From contig NW_004457363.1 of the NCBI RefSeq assembly GCF_000313135.1, forward strand, positions 48,669 to 112,668: a stretch of DNA of 64,000 bases, written 5' to 3'. Positions 21,146-34,057 of this stretch are shown in pieces. The position numbers were made by a program, and so were the translations under genes. Position 1 is the stretch's first letter. The number at the start of each line of letters is the position of its first letter. The DNA is from Acanthamoeba castellanii str. Neff (lineage: Eukaryota > Discosea > Longamoebia > Acanthamoebidae). Below the pieces are notes generated by a model. The model saw only the letters and a program-made list of their open reading frames with translations. It did no database searches and had not been told where the DNA came from.

Positions 21146-24100
21146 ATGGCGGACGATGAGGACTTGTACAAGGGACCGCTGGCAGAGCGCGTCCAAAGCA
21201 AGAACTGGAAGGTGAGACGAGCCGCCTTCGAAGAATTGCAGCAGAAATTCAAAGAGGCCACCGACAATGCCATCTTTGATGAATATGGTACGTACCATAC
21301 GTCATCACGTCATCGCATCACCTCACGTGCACCACATCTTGCAAGATCTGTTGTGGTTCTCATCTGGAGGCCATTTCGCGTTTCTACTTGCAGCGCCCAA
21401 ATTCAAGAAGATAATCGAAGACAAGAACGCAGCGGCCCAGGAGAAGGGACTCGAGGCCCTTCTCACTTGGATCGACAGAGCCGAGAACCCCACAAAGTGC
21501 GGTCTCTTTCATCTTTTTGCTCCCTCGGCTCAGCGAGCAGCTGACCCGGCGCGTCACCGCCACACACGCAGATTGAACGGCCTGTGCCAGCCCTTGGCTG
21601 TGAACTGCTTCGGCGGACGGTCGAACACAGTGCAGAAGGCGATCGAAGCGCTGCTCCTCTTCATCGAGGTGGACAGATCAGGCGAGGCCGTCATCGTATG
21701 CACTACTCCTCTTCCCTCCTCCACCACCACCCTTTCATTCTTTTTTTTTTGCTTTCTTTGCCTCTAAACAAGGCGGCTGCTGGTTCTGTTCCGTTCTGTT
21801 CTTCGTATGGCTGTAGGCGTGCGTTGCTGCCAGAGTGCTTCAGCAAGCAGTGGAAGATCAGCTCGACCACCATCTCGACGATCGCGCTTGCGCTTAAGAC
21901 CTTTGGGCACAAGCACGTGCCGCTGAAGCCCATCTTGAAGGAGGTGGCCAAGATGTTCGAGGACAGCAACGCCAAGGTGCGCGAGGAGGCGCAGAAGCTG
22001 ATGATCGAGATGTACCGCTGGGCCGGAGCGGCCCTCAAGCCCACCGTCGACACGCTGCGACCTGCACAGGCCAAGGACCTCAACACCGCGTTCGAGGCGC
22101 TGCCCAAGGCCAAGGCCGTGCCTGAGAAGCGTCTGCGATGCGAGCAGCCTCAGGACGACGAGGAGGAAGCGCCCGCGGGTCGTGGCGCGGGCGGCGGCGG
22201 CGGTGGGGTGGAGAAGAGAAGATGAAGAGTCGGGTGGTATGGATGCCTACGAGCTGGCGGAGCCCGTCGACATTCTGTCAAAGCTCCCCGGCGATTGGTA
22301 TGACAAAGTGGTACGTCGTTGTGTCACAACAACAACAACAACAGCCTCTTCTACACGACCTCAGGTCCTCGGCTCACCCACAAAGTGTTGTTCTTTGATT
22401 TCCGTACCACAGGCTTCGACCAAGTGGAAGGAGAGGAACGAACAGATGGACGTCCTGCTTTCGCTCCTCAACACTCCACGATTGCAGCCTGGCGACTACC
22501 GGGAGCTCACCAAGACGATCAAAAAGGTTTCACTCCACACCACCTCTGTCGCCTTGTTCATCAAAGCTGATGTGCGCCCACAGCAACAGTCATCTAACCA
22601 CTGCGCTCTCATGCGTTCCTGACATACCATAGATTATCGACAAGGACGCCAACGTGACGGTGGTGATGAAGGCTGCCCAAGCTGCGGGTCTTCTGGCCAA
22701 GGGGCTTCGACAGGCCTACTCGGCCGACGCCAAATACCTGGTCTCCACGCTCCTGGCCAAGTTCAAGGAGAAGAAGGCCAACGTCGTCACCGCCATCCAC
22801 GAGGCGCTCGACGCGATGATGGACACCTGCTTCGCCCTGCCCGACCTGGCCGAGGACCTGCCCGCCGCGGCCGACGCCAAGACCCCACCCGGCCGTGAAC
22901 AGACGCTGGCCTTCGTCCTGCGCTTCATCAACAAGTCCAAGCGCGCGTCGGTAGGTCAGGCCATCAAGCTGCTGGGTCCGCTTCTGCTCAAGGCCATGGA
23001 CGACAGCACGCCCGAGGTGCGCGAGGCCGCCTACAAGGCCTTCGGTACCCTCGTGGGCAAGGTAGGCGAGCGTCCGCTCTCGCCCTACCTCACCAAGCTC
23101 GACGGCATCAAAGAGAAGAAGGTCAAGGAGAACTACCCCGAGAAGATCTTCACCGGCACGCTCAACCTCAACCCCCAGGCGGCTGCCGCCAAGCCTGCAG
23201 CTGCCGCCAACGGCAAGCCTGCGGCCTCCGCAAAAAAGCCCGCGGCCGCGACAGCCAATGGGAAGCCAGCGGCCGCCAGCGCCACCGCCACCGCCAATGG
23301 CGCCAAGAGGCCGGCTCCTGCTGCCGCTTCTTCTTCGAACAAGCCGCCGGCGTCATCGCAACCCCCGAAGCCCGCCGTCGCCCCGAAGCCCGAGCCTGCC
23401 GCTGCCGCCCCGGCGCCCAAGCCCGCTGCCTCTGGGCCCAAGCCCGCGGCGGCCAAGCCCAAGCCCAAGCCTCAGCCTGCGATTCCCGTCGAGCTCCCGC
23501 TCATCACGCCCGAGGAGGCGATGGAAAAGGCCACGGCCGTGCTCGCCGAGACCACGCTGCCCCTCCTCGAGGACGCCCAGTGGAAGAACCGCGTGGCCGG
23601 TACGGGCTTGTTTTGTTTGCCAAGCGAATCTGTCGGTCTCTCGACGATGTCTAACCGATTGCCAATCGCCCGCAGGCATGGAGGAGCTGATGGCGCAGCT
23701 GGACAAGCTGCTGGAGAAGGACGACGCGCTCATGGTGCAGGTCATTCTTCGTCTCATCGAGCAGAAGCCGGGCTTCAAGGACGCCAACTTCCAGGTCATG
23801 CAGAAGGTGCTGCAGACTATCACGCGCCTTGCCAAGTCGCAATTCTTCACTAAGTCCATGGCTGAGTTGGTGCTGGCCGGTACGCCCGATCGCTCTATTT
23901 CTCTTTTCTTTTTCGTTCTTTTCTCTTTTTTCTCTGCTAATGTCCTGCTTGCCCGCATACTGTGATGTGTCGGCACTCTAGTCCTGGTCGACAAGATCGC
24001 GGACATCAAGCTGCGGACTCGTGGCGCTCGAGTGCCTGAACGGCGTGGTCGAGGCGGTGGGCCTGGACTTTGTGCTGCGCGAGGTCTACAAGCACGCGAC

Positions 24101-27100
24101 CGAGAGCAAGAACCCCAAAGCGGCCAACGAGGTCTTGAGCTGGATCACCACCGCCATCGAAGATTTCGGTATTCAGGGTACGTTCGAAGCCTTCTTATTT
24201 GCTCAGTCTACAACATATCCTACATAAATTCAACGTTCCTACATACTTGTATGATAGACCTGATATATTGATTATGCATATATGTAGGCCCTCCGGCGCC
24301 GGTGGACGTCAAGCTCCTGGTGGAGTTTGTCAAGACGCTGCTGGAGCACAGCAACGCCATGGTGCGTTCGTCGGCCACCAAGACGGTCACCAAGATCTTC
24401 ACCTTTGTGGGCGAGGCCATCAAGGAGCACCTGGGCGACGTCAAGCCCGCGCTGATGACCACCATCGAGAAGGAGTTCGCCAAGTACGCCAACGCCAAGC
24501 CCGACCCGCCCACCAAGTTCTACCGCCAGAAGGAGGCCGTCGTCGCTCCCATCGAAGAAGAAGGAACCCGAACCGGAGCCTGTGGCCGAGGAGCCGGCCG
24601 CGGTCGAACTCGTAGAACCCGCGCCTGCGTCGGTGCGCACGACCACCTCTGCTGCGCCCAGCAGAGCCACATCTCGCCCGGCTCCCGCCGCCGCGCCGGC
24701 GCCGGTCGACGACGGGTGGGTGGAGGGTTCGATCGACGAGTACGACGACGGGCGGCAGGAGGAGAACGCGCCACCGGCCCGCGCCGACGTCACGCCGCTG
24801 CTCACGCCGGCGCTGTTCGCCGAGCTGGCCGACCCCAAGGACTGGAAGCGGCGGAAGGAGGCGCTGGACAAGATCCGGCGCATACTGAGCGAGGCCAACA
24901 TGCGCGTGCAGAGCGGCTGCCTGGCCCTGCTCATGCCCAAGCTCAACGCGCGGCTCAAGGACACCAACAAGAACCTGGTGCTCTACACGGTCAAGCTGCT
25001 GGGCCTGCTGGCCACGGCCGTGGGCCGCGAGATCGAGGGCCAGATGAAGCTCACGGTGCCGCTCATCCTGGCCAACTACACCGACCAGAAGCAGACCATG
25101 CGCGACACCGTGGCCAAGACGCTCGACCAGTGGGCCGCCGAGGTCGGTGCCGACGCGTTCGTGCCGTTCTTCCCGGCCGCCGTCGCCATCGAGAGCTCCT
25201 CGGCCCGCAAGGACGCCCTCGCCTGGCTCGTCGCCCACAACAAGACCTCGGTATTTATTCTGATTCTTATTATCATGTCTTTTTATTTATCAATTATCCT
25301 TTATTTATATTGTTCATAATTGAATGTGTGAGTATTTATCATTTATTTTATTTAATATTTGAATTAATTTGTCTCGTGTCTTGTGGTTGGGCTATCTAGG
25401 CAAGAAATCGGACGTGCGCGTGCTGCTCAGGCCGGCGGTGGCGCGCTGCAGGACAAGACCAAGGAGTGCGCGACCTGGCGGAGGAGCTCCTGATGGACCT
25501 CTTTGCGCGCGTCGACGTTGAGTCTATCCGCACGGTCTGCAAGGAGATCCAGCAAGCCGCCGTCAGGCAGCAGGTGGTGGCCCTCGCCAAGAAGGCCCGC
25601 GGGAGCGTCAGCGCCAGGTTCGACCCCTCCCAGTAGCGGCTGAGTTCGGGCGCGCGCGTGTGTGTGTTGTAGCCTAACCGCCACACCGTGTTCACTCTGG
25701 ATAGTGGCAGCAGCGTCGGGAGCACCACGTCATCGAACGACGGCAGCGAGAAGAGCGTGGCGTCGTCGGCGTCGAGCAGGAGCACGGGCTCGGTCGCTCC
25801 GGGCTCGGTGAAGCCACCGCGCAGCAGCAGCACCACGAAGACGACCACCACCGACAAGCCCTCCGCCACCACCACCGCCTCCAGCTCCACTGAGGTCCGC
25901 ACGCGTCGGACGTCAGCGACCACCGCCCCGAGCAGCCTCAGCCGGGAATCGAAGCCGCAGCTGACGAGAAGCGAGGCCATAACGCCGCTCGTCGCCAACG
26001 AGGACAAGGCCAAGCGCAGCGCCAGGACAAGGACCACATCACCGTCGGCGCTGACGACCAGGCCCGCGGCGGCGGGTGGAGCTTCAAGACTGCGCCCAGG
26101 CCCGAGCACGCGCAGCACCTGCAGCAGCAGGCCCGGCCCTACCTGGGCGAGGCCCTCCATGCCAAGATGTTCTCCCGCGACTTCCGCAAGCACCGCGAGG
26201 CCCTCCAGGAGCTCACGGCGGCGGTCGAAGACCACCCCGCGGCGACCCAGCAGAACGCCGACCTGCTGCTCAAGTGGGCCTCGCTGCGCCTGTTCGACGC
26301 CAACACCTCGACGCAGGCCAAGACGCTGGCCTTGGTCGAGCACCTCTTCCGGCGCTCGACACCAACGACTACCACCTCACCGACTACGAGGCCGGCGTCA
26401 TCCTGCCGGTGCTTCTCGAGTGCATGGGTCAGGGCGAGGCCATGCAGGAGGGCATCGGCGCCCTGCTCAAGCTCGTGCCGCGGGTCTACCCCTCTAGCAA
26501 ATTCTTTGCATTCCTGCTTCACACCGGCCTCCTGGGCTCCAAGTCGCCCCGCACGCGCGCCGAGTGCCTCGAGCTGATGGCGGGCCTCGTGCGCCGGCAG
26601 GGCCTCGCCGCCGTGTGCCCCAGCCCATCCGCGGCCTTCCCGCACATCGTCCAGTTCGTGACCGACAAGGTGCCGGCCGTGCGCAACGCCGCGCTGGCGA
26701 TCATCCAGCAGGCCCACCTCCACGTCGGCGACGACCTGTGGCTCTACACCGGCAGTCTCAACGACACCCAGCGCGCCCTCATCAACCAGAAGATGGGCGG
26801 CGGCGCCGGCGCCGGCAGCGGCTCGGCGTCTCCGCTCCGTTCGTCGAGCTCCGGCGTGGTGCAGCCGTCGGCCGTCAAGAAGGTGATGCAGCACAAGGAG
26901 GAGGAGAAGCGGAGAAGCCGCTCCTCGTCGCCATCGGCGACCGCGCACAAGGCCAAGGCCGCCGCCACGTCGTCGTCGTCGTCGTCGGTGGGGTCGCTGG
27001 GCTCCAGCAAGACCGTCGTCGGCGTCCGCACCAGCAGCCGGGCGACCGCGAGCAGGTCCTCCAGGCCCGCCAGCGACGATGGCTCGTCGCCGGGTCCGTC

Positions 27101-27673
27101 CAGCGCCGCGCTGCAGCCGCTGCCGCAGAGCTTCAGCCTCGAGCTCGACAAGCTGCAGCCGGTCAAGTCAACCAAGGCCCCGCGCGCCGCGCCCGCAGCG
27201 CTGGAGCCGACCACTTCGGCCGCCGCCGCCGAGCCCACGTCAACCGCCGGCTCGTCAGTGGTGGTCGAGGCGTGGGTGAAGGATCTGGAGAGCGGCGATG
27301 TCGACAAGATGATTGCCGTGTGCAAGGCCGTCCTCGAGAAGCTCGCCGAGAGTGTGACGCCGTTCGTGGGCTGCAGCGACGACCTGGTGAAGGCGCTGGC
27401 CGGTCTGCTCAACTCGACGCTGCGGCAGAAGGACTTCTCGATCGACCGCAACCGCGAGTTCAAGTACTTTGTCAACGTGCTCTTCAAGCTCTTCACGCAC
27501 GCGCCGCTGGCCATCGGCATCAGCCGCGACGCCAGCAAGTGCGTCCTGCACTCGCTCATGGTCGCCTTTGTCGATCCGCTCGTCGTCCCGCGCTCTGGTG
27601 CGCCGACACACACCGCACGCACACACACACACCCGCGCGCGCGCACACACACTCACTCGCACGCACACGCACG

Positions 27674-27711
<38 letters not shown>

Positions 27712-30134
27712 GCACGCCCACTCGCACACGCACACACGCTAATAAGTGGTATGGCGGGTAGATACCGACACGGCGAACAATCTGTACAAGGGCATCCAGC
27801 TGGCGACGATGAAGGTTCTGCGCAACACCGACCAGACCGCCATCTTCACCACCCTGCTGGAGATGGTGGATGACAGTGCTGCTCGGCGCCGGCGGCGAGT
27901 CGCTGCCCAAGGGCTTTGCTGAAGTGCTCATCAAGGCCCTGGCCATCGCCATCCAGCACATCAAGGAGACCATCGACGAGATGAACCTCGACCAGGTCCT
28001 GCGCGACCTCAACGCCTTTCTCGAGGCCCACCACGGCCGCGCCGCCGCCGACGACGGCGACGGCGACGGCGACGGCGATCGATCAAGGCCCAGATGCGGC
28101 AGGAGTGCGTGCGCCTGTGCCAGTCCGGCGGTGAAGGAGATCGTCGCGATCAAGGGCCGGGCGGGCGTGAGCCGCCACCTGTCCCTCGTGCCCGTGACCA
28201 AGTACCCCACCCCCGGTACGCGCGCCACCATCACATCACTCCTGTGTGTGCCGTGTGTGCCGTGTGTGTGTGTGTGTGTGTGTGTCGCGTGTCATGACGT
28301 GTGCCGTGTCGTGCAGCGCTGGTGCGAGTGATCAACAAGGTGCTCAGGGACACGTTTGGGGCGGGGGGCGAGGCCATCACGGCGGCTCCGGAGGGCGTTC
28401 GGCCGGGGCAGGAAGGAGAAGAAGACGTCGACGGACACCTCGCCGCCAAGATCGAGCTGCGGCAGATCATGCAGCGACTCGCGTCCAGCGAGCGACAGCA
28501 GGCCATCAAGGTCCCTCCAGTCTCTGTTTTTTCTTCTGACACTCTTCCCTGTACTGAGACGTGTCGTGTGTGTCGTGTGTGTCGTGTGTGTCGTGTGTGT
28601 CGTGTGTGTCGTGTGTGTCGTGTGTGTCGTGTGTATCAGGATCTTTACCATTTCAAGTGCCGGCACCCGGACATCGACATCCAGCCCTACCTCGCCACGG
28701 CCACCACACAGTTCCAGACCTACGTGCGTCGTGCCCTCATGGCCGTCGAGGAGAAGGAGAACATGCCCGTCCGACCCGACCCCGCCAACGCCTCAGCCCC
28801 CGCCGTCGCCTCTTCCGGTAACCACACCACCTTCCTTCGTGTGCGTGTGCGGTTGTGCGTGTGCGTGTGCGGTCATGAACTGATCGACCAATAATGCGAC
28901 AGCAGGCTCGGAGGATGTGTACATGGACAAGCTCCGCGCGCTGCAGAAGCGCTACGGCCACACGGCCGGCAACAAGCACGGAGCGGGCGCGTCGAGCAAC
29001 ACGCTGCTGTCGCTGGCGTCTTCCACCGACTCCACCGCCGCTTCCGCCTCCGCCGCCTCCTCCCAGCTTCCCTCCCTGGCTGGCACCGCCGCCAAACCCG
29101 GTCTCCCCTCCACCGCCAGTACGCCCGCCACCTCTTCCACCGCACACACCNNNNNNNNNNNNNNNNNNNNNNNNNNNNNNNNNNNNNNNNNNNNNNNNNN
29201 NNNNNNNNNNNNNNNNNNNNNNNNNNNNNNNNNNNNNNNNNNNNNNNNNNNNNNNNNNNNNNNNNNNNNNNNNNNNNNNNNNNNNNNNNNNNNNNNNNNN
29301 NNNNNNNNNNNNNNNNNNNNNNNNNNNNNNNNNNNNNNNNNNNNNNNNNNNNNNNNNNNNNNNNNNNNNNNNNNNNNNNNNNNNNNNNNNNNNNNNNNNN
29401 NNNNNNNNNNNNNNNNNNNNNNNNNNNNNNNNNNNNNNNNNNNNNNNNNNNNNNNNNNNNNNNNNNNNNNNNNNNNNNNNNNNNNNNNNNNNNNNNNNNN
29501 NNNNNNNNNNNNNNNNNNNNNNNNNNNNNNNNNNNNNNNNNNNNNNNNNNNNNNNNNNNNNNNNNNNNNNNNNNNNNNNNNNNNNNNNNNNNNNNNNNNN
29601 NNNNNNNNNNNNNNNNNNNNNNNNNNNNNNNNNNNNNNNNNNNNNNNNNNNNNNNNNNNNNNNNNNNNNNNNNNNNNNNNNNNNNNNNNNNNNNNNNNNN
29701 NNNNNNNNNNNNNNNNNNNNNNNNNNNNNNNNNNNNNNNNNNNNNNNNNNNNNNNNNNNNNNNNNNNNNNNNNNNNNNNNNNNNNNNNNNNNNNNNNNNN
29801 NNNNNNNNNNNNNNNNNNNNNNNNNNNNNNNNNNNNNNNNNNNNNNNNNNNNNNNNNNNNNNTGCGGCTCAACACCGTCCTGCGCACAGCCGGCGTGGCG
29901 CCGGCGACACCAACTCACCACCAGGCGCCCTCCGCTGCTGACGTCAGCACCCCCTCGCCCTCGCCGTCGTCGGCCTTCAGTTCTGACCTCGCCTCCGCCC
30001 CGTCCTACGCGGCGATGACGCCCGTCAGTGCCTCCGCCGCCGCCACGTCGGTCACCAGCCCCTCCAGCGCCACGCTCGACGTGCAGGCCCTCAAGGAGCG
30101 CCTGGCCCGCATCAAGCAAACCGCAGCCAAATGA
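21146..30134 (+). CDS. XMAP215/CKAP5/Dis1-family microtubule polymerase (TOG array protein)
   Basis: Binds tubulin through TOG domains and promotes plus-end growth and spindle assembly. It starts MADDEDLYKGPLAERVQSKN, with the WKVRRAAFEELQQ HEAT helix of TOG1. Further TOG arrays cover about 22640-23130 (after LSKLPGDWYDKV), 23690-24540, 24800-25630 and 26080-26790, with Ala/Pro/Lys- and Ser-rich linkers between. The C-terminal module has LYHFKCRHPDIDIQPYL and TTQFQTYVRRALMAVEE, as in CKAP5 orthologues, and it ends LKERLARIKQTAAK. At least six single-base frame breaks (near 22190, 24025, 24550, 25450, 26070-26380 and 27870-28080) and the 712-base gap interrupt an otherwise clear protein. Synteny of frames across each break argues for sequencing indels, not a pseudogene. 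Introns at 27600 and 28540 are almost pure simple repeat. Confidence 0.9.
27606..27739. repeat. CA-rich simple repeat in TOG intron
   Basis: (CA)n with interspersed CG steps fills an intron between VDPLVVPRS and DTANNLYKGIQLA. It contains no stop codon in any frame. Confidence 0.95.
28561..28634. repeat. 9-bp tandem repeat GTGTCGTGT in TOG intron
   Basis: About eight copies of the 9-mer GTGTCGTGT lie between the exon ending RQQAIK and the exon starting DLYHFKCRHP. The unit is a multiple of three and stop-free in all six frames, so copy-number change would not alter frame if the intron were retained. Confidence 0.95.
29151..29862. other. Assembly gap (712 N) inside the TOG gene
   Basis: Undetermined bases in the Ser/Ala/Thr-rich C-terminal part of the TOG protein. 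The frame is Ala/Ser-rich on both sides, so the missing piece is probably low-complexity linker. Confidence 1.
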
Positions 30135-30234
30135 TCGTCTGATGAACCAAACAACAAAGAACACACAACACAAACATGTGCAAAAAAGCCAGCGTGTGCG
30201 GTGTGTGCGGTGTGTGCGTGTGCGGTAGTGAGGG

Positions 30235-33200
30235 CTAAGGCTTTATGGTAACAGTGAGCATGCCGCCGCGGCCGTCGGGCGAGGTGTCCACAGAAGCGTA
30301 GCCGCGCTCGGCGAGGAACTTCTGCACGGCGGGCTGCAGCCGCGCCTTCTTGCTCTGCGAGTGGTGGCCCGTCCCGGTGATGACGTAGACCAGCTTGAAG
30401 CCGGCGTGTGTGCCCTTCCCGCCGCCGCCGCCGCCACTCGACCCCGACCCCGACGATGCCGACAGCGCCGACGAAGTGGCCGTGGCCGAAGAGAATGAAC
30501 CGTTGTAGAGGCCGGTGGCGGTCGCGACGGCCGACTTGTGCTGCGCTCGGCTCGACTGCGACTGCGACTGGGGCGGACCGTCGACGAGCTCGCGGGCCTG
30601 CTTGAGCAGGAAGGTCTCGAGTATCGAGAGGGCCTCGTCCACGTGCAGGCCGTGGAGGTCAAGCACGTCGGGGTGGGACGAGTTGCGCGACTGAAAGATC
30701 TGCTGGCACGCCTGCTCGTGCAGCTCCTCCATCTTCTTCTGGTGCAGCCTCCCCCTATTGTCGTGTCGTGTCGTGTCGTGTCGTGTCGTGTCGTGTCGTG
30801 TCGTGTCGTGTCGTGTCGTGTCGTGTCGTGTCGTGCGCGGCGTCAGACACGGTGGAGCGTAGGGGGAGAGTGAAGGGGAGGAGCGGGCGTACTGGGCGGA
30901 GAGCTGGGTGGCGGTCGACTTGTTGCCGACCAGGTAGGCCTGCGTGGCCTCCTGGAACAGCTTGTTGCGGACCCGCGCGTGCTCGATCGCCCTCTCCCTC
31001 AGCGCCGAGTACTGCTCGCCCACGCTCTCACCTGCACACGTGCTTACGTCAGCATTCCATGCATTCTTCGTCCAGCAGCATTCCGTGCATTCTGCAACGC
31101 GCGCGGGCGTACCAGTTTCGACCCAGCCGACCTTGTTCTTCTTCTTGAGGCCCCGGATGATCTCGGTGAGCTTCTTCTCCTGGACGGCCTGCGACGCCTG
31201 CCGGCTCTGCTGCCGCGCGCGCTCGCGCTCGCGCTCCCGGTCGCGCTCCTGCTTGCGCGCCGCGAGGTCCGGGTGCCGCGCGAGCAGCCGCGCCTTGGCC
31301 GTCTCGTAGCCCAGGCCCGCCTCGCGCACAAACACGTCGCGCACCGTCTCCTCCTCCACCAGGTCCTGGAACTCCTCCTGCAGCTTCTGCAGCTTGAGCC
31401 GCTGCGCCATGTTCATCGCATCACCGCCGCCACCGCCGCCGGTTTGAGGTGGTGGCGGCGCGCCGACGTCGGAGAATGTGAGGAATGTCGGCTTGGCGGC
31501 GGCCACATTCCTGGAATGCTGGTGTTGCGGCTGCGGGTGATGGTGATGGTGGGCGGCGTAGAGCGAGGGGAAGGCGGCGGCCGAGGCGGCGGGAGTGGGC
31601 GAAGACGAGGGGAGGGAGGGGAACGAGGTGGCGTAGTCCGTGGTCACCTTCTGCGTGCGCGACTGGAGCTGCTGCGGGTCGTACCCGTGCCTGAACTCGC
31701 AGATGTCGCCCTACACTCCCACCATGCACACCTATGTGAGTTGGGCGCGTGTCGTGCGGCGTGTGCGGTGTGTGCGGCGTGTGTCGTGCGGCGTGTGCGG
31801 TTGATGGGGGGAGGGGGGAGGGGCACCTTGAGGCATTCGCCGGCCATCCAGTACTTGCAGGTGACCGCCCGGAGGTCGTGAGAGTACCAGCAGTCGGCCC
31901 GGAAGCACTTGCCCTTCAGGTAGTACCGGCACACAATGTTGTTCGCATTTGGTGGCGCCACCACGTCTGTGTCACCGCCGCACACACCGCACACGCGTGA
32001 GAAATGTATGAAATGCGGGCACCATTGGGGGGTGGGGGTACCGGCGGGCATCTTCTGCATCGGGTGCTTGGCGTCGACGGGGCCGAGGCCTCCCTTGGCT
32101 GCGGCGCCGCTTGCCGGTCCACCCACCGCGGCACCGGCCTGCGGACCCTTTTTTTTCGAGTGCGGCGTATCAGGCGTGGGCCAGGCCCTATACGGCGGCA
32201 AAGGAGGCAAAGGCATGGGGCGAGGGGGTACCCGAGCACCGTGGGCGGTGGCGGCGGCGGAGGCGGCTGAGGCGGCGGTGCCTGGGTTGGTGTCGGCCTC
32301 CTCCCGCTCGATTTCGAGCAGGATGGCCACCGTTCGCTCCATGTCCCGGTCGTTCGCATCGAACAGCTGTTGGAGCCCCTCCCTGCCCGCACACACCGCA
32401 CACGCACAAGAGTCAGAACTCATCTCCCTCCGCACACGCACGCGCGTGTTGTGTGTGTCGTGCGTGTGCCGTGTACCGCTCATAGTCGTTGAACATGGAG
32501 ACGAGCATTTCGAAGGCTTCGTCCTTGGCCGAAGAGGAGGAGATGGAGGAAGGCGAGGGCGAAGAGGAGGGCGAGGGCGATCGCGGCGGCGACGAGAACG
32601 AAGACGAAAGCGAAAGCGAAGGCGAGGGCGCAAAGTCGACAAACTGTACAGGCGACGACGAACCCATGCCGCCGCCGCCGCCGCCGCCTCCGCTGCCAAA
32701 GCTGAGGAACCCGCCGGCCGGCGACGCAAAGCCGCCGTAGTAGTGGCCGCCGCCGCCGTTGAATTCGCCGGTGTCGTAGGCGTCGTCGTCGTCGAGCGAC
32801 AGGCCGCCCACCATCATGCCGTCGGGGTCGCCGCCCATGCCCAGGCCCAGGCCCAGGTCATCGCCGAGGAGGGCCGACACCATAGACTCGGTGTGGCGGC
32901 GCATCTCCTCTTCGTCGTCCTCCCTCTCGTCGTTGACGAGCTCGTCGTCGTCGGCGGTGAGGTTGCTCACGCCAAAGTACCCCGCCGGGTAGGACGAGAC
33001 GTCGGCTTCGGCCGGAGCAGCCGAGGTGGAGGCCGAGCGACCGCGCGCCGACTGACCGATGGCGCCCGCCGACGGCGGCACCTTGGGCGGCGCGATGGCC
33101 TGCATCACGCGCGTGTCGTGTCGTGCCGTGTCGTTAGTTGTGTGCGCGCACACGCGTGCGTGCGTGTGTGGTACCGCACCTGCGGTTTGGTGGTTTTCCG

Positions 33201-34057
33201 CCGCGAGGAGGCGGTCTGCTTGGCGGTCGATGGTTGGCCGGCTGCGACCTGAGGCGCCGACGACGACGTCGTTGGTGTTGCCCTTCTCGCGGCAGCCGCG
33301 CCTTTGGGTCGGTTGGCCCATCGCCGCATCAGCTGCTCGATGAACTCCTCCACCACTCCCTCCTGACACACAACACACCCAACACACGACACACGCACAC
33401 GCGCACACACACAACACACACACACAAACCGTCAACAATCACGCGCGTGTCGTGCGTCGTGCGTGTGCGTGTGCGCACCTGGTCGAGTGCGGCGGCGAGC
33501 AGAACTTCGCGGATGGCGTCGCGTGCGCCTTCGTCGTCGCTGGCCGAGCCCGAAGACGGCTCGGTCTGGAGGAAGCCCTCGAGGTAGCTCCCGTACACGC
33601 TCGCGTCCAGCCCGAACGTCGACTCGAGCTTCGCGTGCAGCCACTCCCGCACGTCCTCCTCCTCCTCCTGCTCGACCACCTCGTGCGGCTGGGCTTGGCC
33701 AGTCGCGGCGGCGGCGGCTGCGGTGGTGGCTTTGTTGGCTGACGTGGCGGCTGGGTCAGTGGGCTGCCGGCGGTTGGGCGAGCCCGAACCAGACGAAGAG
33801 AGCTTGGACGCGTAGGAAGAAGAAGATGATGATGTTGGAGAAGGCGAGGTGGATGGTGAGGCTGTGGCGTTGCTGCTGCTGCCATTATTGTTCTTTCTCT
33901 TGTTGTTGTTGATGGTGATGGCGTTGGTCGCTGTGGCATTATGATGATTTTGAGTAGTCTTGTTGTTGTTCGCGATTCCATTCGATGATTGGCCTGCGCG
34001 AGGGTTGGCCTGGCCCCTTTGATTTTTCGTGGCACCACCAGCAGCCGTGGAGCGCAT
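30235..34057 (-). CDS. CUE, CCCH zinc-finger, DUF1771 and Smr domain protein
   Basis: A likely RNA-associated protein with a predicted Smr endonuclease-type domain. Domains in order: a helical N-terminal module (REWLHAKLESTFGLDASVYG then GVVEEFIEQLMRRW) resembling the CCDC43 N-terminus; a CUE-like segment (FEMLVSMFNDYE joined to EGLQQLFDANDRDMERTVAI); two CCCH fingers (CRYYLKGKCFRADCWYSH and CKYWMAGECLK|GDICEFRH, split by an intron); DUF1771 (ALRERAIEHARVRNKLFQEA, AYLVGNKSTATQLSAQ, HQKKMEELHEQA); and Smr (VLDLHGLHVDEAL, VYVITGTGHHS). It ends TVTIKP before TAG at 30235. Acidic and Gly-rich linkers separate the modules. The ATG at 34057 is used; a protein-like frame up to 34278 could be an earlier exon. 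The domains resemble N4BP2- and plant CID-type Smr proteins, but this combination is unusual. Confidence 0.85.
30760..30836. repeat. GTGTC pentamer repeat in Smr-gene intron
   Basis: About 15 copies of the pentamer GTGTC (GACAC on the sense strand) within an intron between the SAQ and GRLHQKK/HQKKMEEL exons. Stop-free in all frames. Confidence 0.95.

Larger units (their letters stand above)
18389..21502. repeat. Long direct repeat, copy 2
   Basis: Counterpart of 15467-18354. It is about 230 bases longer up to the equivalent TOG position, because the spacing between kinase and TOG differs: a block around 20430-20680 is present here and absent in copy 1, while copy 1 has about 80 extra bases near 17320. 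Copy 2 leads without a gap into the complete TOG gene. Confidence 0.9.

Noticed and set aside
28560..28640. CRISPR-like short regular repeats
   Set aside because: Units are 5-9 bases, contiguous and without spacers, and lie inside introns of eukaryotic genes.
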